Positions 5,420 to 7,675 of a DNA stretch of 7,675 nucleotides are shown here, one piece after another (within the stretch, counting starts at the first letter, position 1; each line of letters begins with the position of its first letter). Source of the DNA: UMGS882 sp045598975 (lineage in GTDB: Bacteria; Bacillota; Clostridia; Oscillospirales; CAG-382); the NCBI GenBank assembly GCA_045598975.1, contig JAZRVE010000009.1, positions 1 through 7,675 of the forward strand, read 5' to 3'. A program made the translations under genes and the position numbers. The notes beneath the pieces are model-generated. The model saw only the letters and a program-made list of their open reading frames with translations. It had not been told where the DNA came from and did no database searches.

Positions 5420-6313
5420 GTGAAACACGGAAAACGATTTTCGGCGTGGGCGCTTGCCTTGCTGTTTTTGATCCTGTCCGTCGCGGCGGACGGGGGAACG
5501 GCGGCAGACGTTTTGACGCAGACCGCAGCGACGGCGGTGTCGGCGGACGGCGAGACGGCGGATCCGGAACGGTATTATGCCGTCGATCTCGATCGCGTCG
5601 TCGACGGAGCGGATCTGCTCTCTGATGAAGCGGAAAATGCTCTGCGGGAACGTGTCCGGACGATGACGCTCGATCACGCGGCGGACTTTGTCATCGTGAC
5701 GACGGACGATCTGCGGGGCAAAAGCGCCGAGGCGTATGCCGATGATTTTTATGATTACGGCGGCTACGGCGTGGGGGATACCCGTGACGGCGTGCTGTTT
5801 CTTGTCAGCGTTGAGCCGGGCAACCGGTATTATCATATCAGTACGACCGGCTGGGAAGTGGACGGACTTGCCCCGTATATCGACGGAATGTGCGAAGCCG
5901 TGCTTTCCTACCTGCGAAACGAGGATTATGAAGGCGCGGCATGGGACTTTTTAAGCGTCACCGAGCGGGCGTACGAACAGGATGCGACGCTTGCGGACGT
6001 GTCTTACGATCACGGTTCCCGGGAGGGAAGTGACGCGGACGAACGGATGGGGATCATCGGCAGGATCGCCGTGGCGGTGGTCATAGCGCTTGTGGTGGTG
6101 CTGATCTTGCGGTCCAAAATGAAGCCGGTACGTCAGGGGGCGGATGCCTCGACCTATCTCGTGGACGGCAGTATCAACATCCGCCGTCAGCGGGAATACT
6201 ACCTGCGCAGTGTCGTGACCAAAACGCCGCGGCAGACGTCGTCCTCGTCGGGCGGACATTCGCACACCGGCTCGTCCGGTACGAGCCACGGCGGCGGAGG
6301 CGGAAGATTTTGA
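5420..6313 (+). CDS. Secreted, membrane-anchored TPM-domain protein (YdjH/YgcG-like)
   Basis: 297 aa from the GTG at 5420, which has AAGGGGG eight bases upstream; the open frame extends to a TTG at 5396 inside the previous gene, but that has no ribosome binding site. Order of parts: signal peptide with basic MKHGKR and hydrophobic core to about residue 28; TPM domain (about 55-195) starting at the typical DLLSDEAENALRERV and including DFVIVTTDDL, YDYGGYGVG and DGVLFLVS; transmembrane helix (about 211-231); then a short tail rich in Ser, His and Gly ending GGGGGRF, a hallmark of this family. The TPM domain should be outside the membrane and the tail inside. If the signal is cleaved the protein keeps one helix; if not, two. 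No enzyme activity is assigned with confidence to such proteins. Middle gene of the operon. Confidence 0.88.
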   Translation: MKHGKRFSAWALALLFLILSVAADGGTAADVLTQTAATAVSADGETADPERYYAVDLDRVVDGADLLSDEAENALRERVRTMTLDHAADFVIVTTDDLRGKSAEAYADDFYDYGGYGVGDTRDGVLFLVSVEPGNRYYHISTTGWEVDGLAPYIDGMCEAVLSYLRNEDYEGAAWDFLSVTERAYEQDATLADVSYDHGSREGSDADERMGIIGRIAVAVVIALVVVLILRSKMKPVRQGADASTYLVDGSINIRRQREYYLRSVVTKTPRQTSSSSGGHSHTGSSGTSHGGGGGRF

Positions 6314-6360
6314 AAAAACAAAAATAAAATACACATCACAAAATCGGGAGGAGCATGAAC

Positions 6361-7662
6361 ATGGGACTTATCAAAGCAGGCTTGGGCGCCTTAGGCGGCG
6401 TTCTTGCCGACCAATGGAAGGATTTTTTCTACTGCGAGAGTATGGATGCCGATACGCTTGTCGTCAAGGGCAGTAAGCAGATCGGCAAACGCTCGTCCAA
6501 CAACAGAGGAAGCGACAACATCATTTCCAACGGATCGGGCATCGCCGTCAACGACGGACAGTGCATGATGATCGTGGAATCGGGCAAGATCGTGGAATTT
6601 TGTGCCGAGCCCGGCGAGTATACGTATGATACCTCGACCGAGCCGAGCATTTTCACCGGCTCGTTCGGCGAGGGGCTCAAAGAGCTGTTCAAGCAGATCG
6701 GCAAGCGTTTTACATACGGCGGCGATACCGGAAAGGATCAGCGCGTCTACTATTTCAATACCAAGGAGATCGTCGGCAATAAGTACGGTACGCCGTCGCC
6801 GGTGCCGTTCCGCGTGGTGGATGCCCGCATCGGACTTGACGTGGATATCGCCATCCGTTGCCACGGCGAATACTCTTATAAGCTGACCAACCCCATGCTG
6901 TTCTATACCAACGTCTGCGGCAACGTGGAAGCGGCATATACCCGTGACGCGCTCGACAGCGAGCTGAAATCGGAACTGCTCACGGCTTTGCAGCCCGCCT
7001 TTGCCAAGATATCCGAAATGGGCATCCGTTATAGTGCGCTTCCGGGACACACCACGGAGATTTCCGAGGCGCTCAATCAGGTGCTTTCGGAAAAATGGAA
7101 GGATCTGCGCGGCATCGAGATCGTATCGTTCGGCGTTTCGTCCGTCAATGCGTCGGAAGAAGACGAGAAGATGATCAAGGAATTGCAGCGCAACGCGGCG
7201 CTCGCCAATCCCAATATGGCGGCGGCGCACCTCGTCGGCGCACAGGCGCAGGCCATGCAGGATGCCGCCAAGAATCAGGGCGGTATGGGCGCCATGGGCG
7301 GCTTTTTCGGCATGAATATGGCGCAGAACGCCGGCGGGAACGTCGGAAACCTGTTTGCCATGGGACAGCAGAACGCACAGGCAAACGGCGGCGAAAAAGC
7401 GGCGGACGGCTGGACGTGTGCCTGCGGCAAGACGGGCAACACGGGCAAATTCTGTTCGGAATGCGGCAAGCCGCAGGGCTGGCAGTGCGAGTGCGGTGCC
7501 GTCAATAAAGGAAAATTCTGCATGCAGTGCGGCAAGAAGAAGCCGCAGGACGCACCGCTGTATAAGTGCGATAAGTGCGGCTATGAGCCGGAGGATCCGG
7601 CGCATCCGCCGAAGTTCTGCCCGGAATGCGGCGACGTTTTCGACGATAACGACATTCAGTGA
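6361..7662 (+). CDS. SPFH-domain protein with three C-terminal zinc ribbons (YdjI-like)
   Basis: 433 aa from the ATG at 6361, preceded by GGGAGGAG with a seven-base spacer. The ATG at 6355 is in frame but only one base from the ribosome binding site. The start MGLIKAGLGALGGVLADQW is the family's amphipathic N-terminus. An SPFH/band-7-type domain occupies about 30-290, followed by a Gly/Ala/Met/Asn-rich linker (304-350). Three zinc ribbons end the protein: C353, C355, C365, C368; C376, C378, C387, C390; and C403, C406, C420, C423, the last rubredoxin-like (YKCDKCGYEP). There is no transmembrane helix. The family is often annotated 'virion core protein' through a poxvirus similarity; no phage genes are near. 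In B. subtilis, YdjI links PspA to the membrane together with YdjG and YdjH. It lies 47 bases after the TPM gene, with no promoter seen between. The stop is 13 bases from the window end. Confidence 0.9.
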   Translation: MGLIKAGLGALGGVLADQWKDFFYCESMDADTLVVKGSKQIGKRSSNNRGSDNIISNGSGIAVNDGQCMMIVESGKIVEFCAEPGEYTYDTSTEPSIFTGSFGEGLKELFKQIGKRFTYGGDTGKDQRVYYFNTKEIVGNKYGTPSPVPFRVVDARIGLDVDIAIRCHGEYSYKLTNPMLFYTNVCGNVEAAYTRDALDSELKSELLTALQPAFAKISEMGIRYSALPGHTTEISEALNQVLSEKWKDLRGIEIVSFGVSSVNASEEDEKMIKELQRNAALANPNMAAAHLVGAQAQAMQDAAKNQGGMGAMGGFFGMNMAQNAGGNVGNLFAMGQQNAQANGGEKAADGWTCACGKTGNTGKFCSECGKPQGWQCECGAVNKGKFCMQCGKKKPQDAPLYKCDKCGYEPEDPAHPPKFCPECGDVFDDNDIQ

Positions 7663-7675
7663 TACGCGGATATCT

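Noticed and set aside
6310..6360. Separate promoter for the SPFH gene
   Set aside because: The 47-bp gap is A-rich, but TTGAAA at 6310 has no -10 box at 16-18 bases, so the gene is treated as part of the operon.
6391..7605. 404-codon open frame on the minus strand, antisense to the SPFH gene
   Set aside because: It mirrors a high-GC coding gene, has no recognisable domain, and the plus-strand reading gives a clear SPFH plus zinc-ribbon protein with a good ribosome binding site.
6361..7662. Prophage or virion gene, as the 'virion core protein' label would suggest
   Set aside because: The label comes from remote similarity to a poxvirus protein. No phage genes are near, and the operon partners match the cellular ydjGHI set.

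Overview
The window looks like chromosomal DNA from a GC-rich member of the Clostridia (Bacillota), probably gut-associated. This rests on strong AGGAGG/AAGGGGG-type ribosome binding sites, GTG starts, sigma-A-type promoters with 17-bp spacers, and the protein families present. Species or genus cannot be read from the sequence. There is no tRNA, rRNA, CRISPR array, transposase or phage structural gene.

Left part (1-3319, minus strand): two amino-sugar catabolism genes. nagA (GlcNAc-6-phosphate deacetylase, 2153-3319) is followed, after a strong terminator and about 900 bp of non-coding DNA, by an N-acylglucosamine 2-epimerase gene (75-1250) with its own promoter. The epimerase interconverts ManNAc and GlcNAc, and NagA deacetylates GlcNAc-6-P, so they are the two ends of an epimerase-type ManNAc/sialic-acid/GlcNAc route. 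The GlcNAc kinase that would join them is not in the window.

The gap (1251-2152) is the least ordinary DNA here. It has no convincing gene but holds a series of perfect or near-perfect hairpins, a terminator pointing both ways, a 56-bp imperfect inverted repeat in the manner of a MITE, a dispersed ACCTCCGC motif present three times, and an exact 31-bp tandem repeat. It reads as a cluster of small interspersed repeats and/or an undescribed structured RNA.

Centre (3320-4237): a gene for an AraC-type regulator (cupin plus double helix-turn-helix) is divergent from nagA. Both promoters can be read, back to back, with only 21 bp between their -35 boxes, so the regulator probably controls nagA and itself.

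Right part (4244-7662, plus strand): a three-gene operon with its own promoter. It encodes (i) a double zinc-ribbon protein with one C-terminal membrane helix, (ii) a secreted, membrane-anchored TPM-domain protein with a GGGGGRF tail, and (iii) an SPFH/YdjI-family protein ending in three zinc ribbons. The order matches ydjG-ydjH-ydjI of Bacillus subtilis, a membrane-stress module that works with the PspA homologue YdjF; no pspA gene is visible in this window. This module, with its unusual load of zinc ribbons, is the best candidate for little-described biology here.
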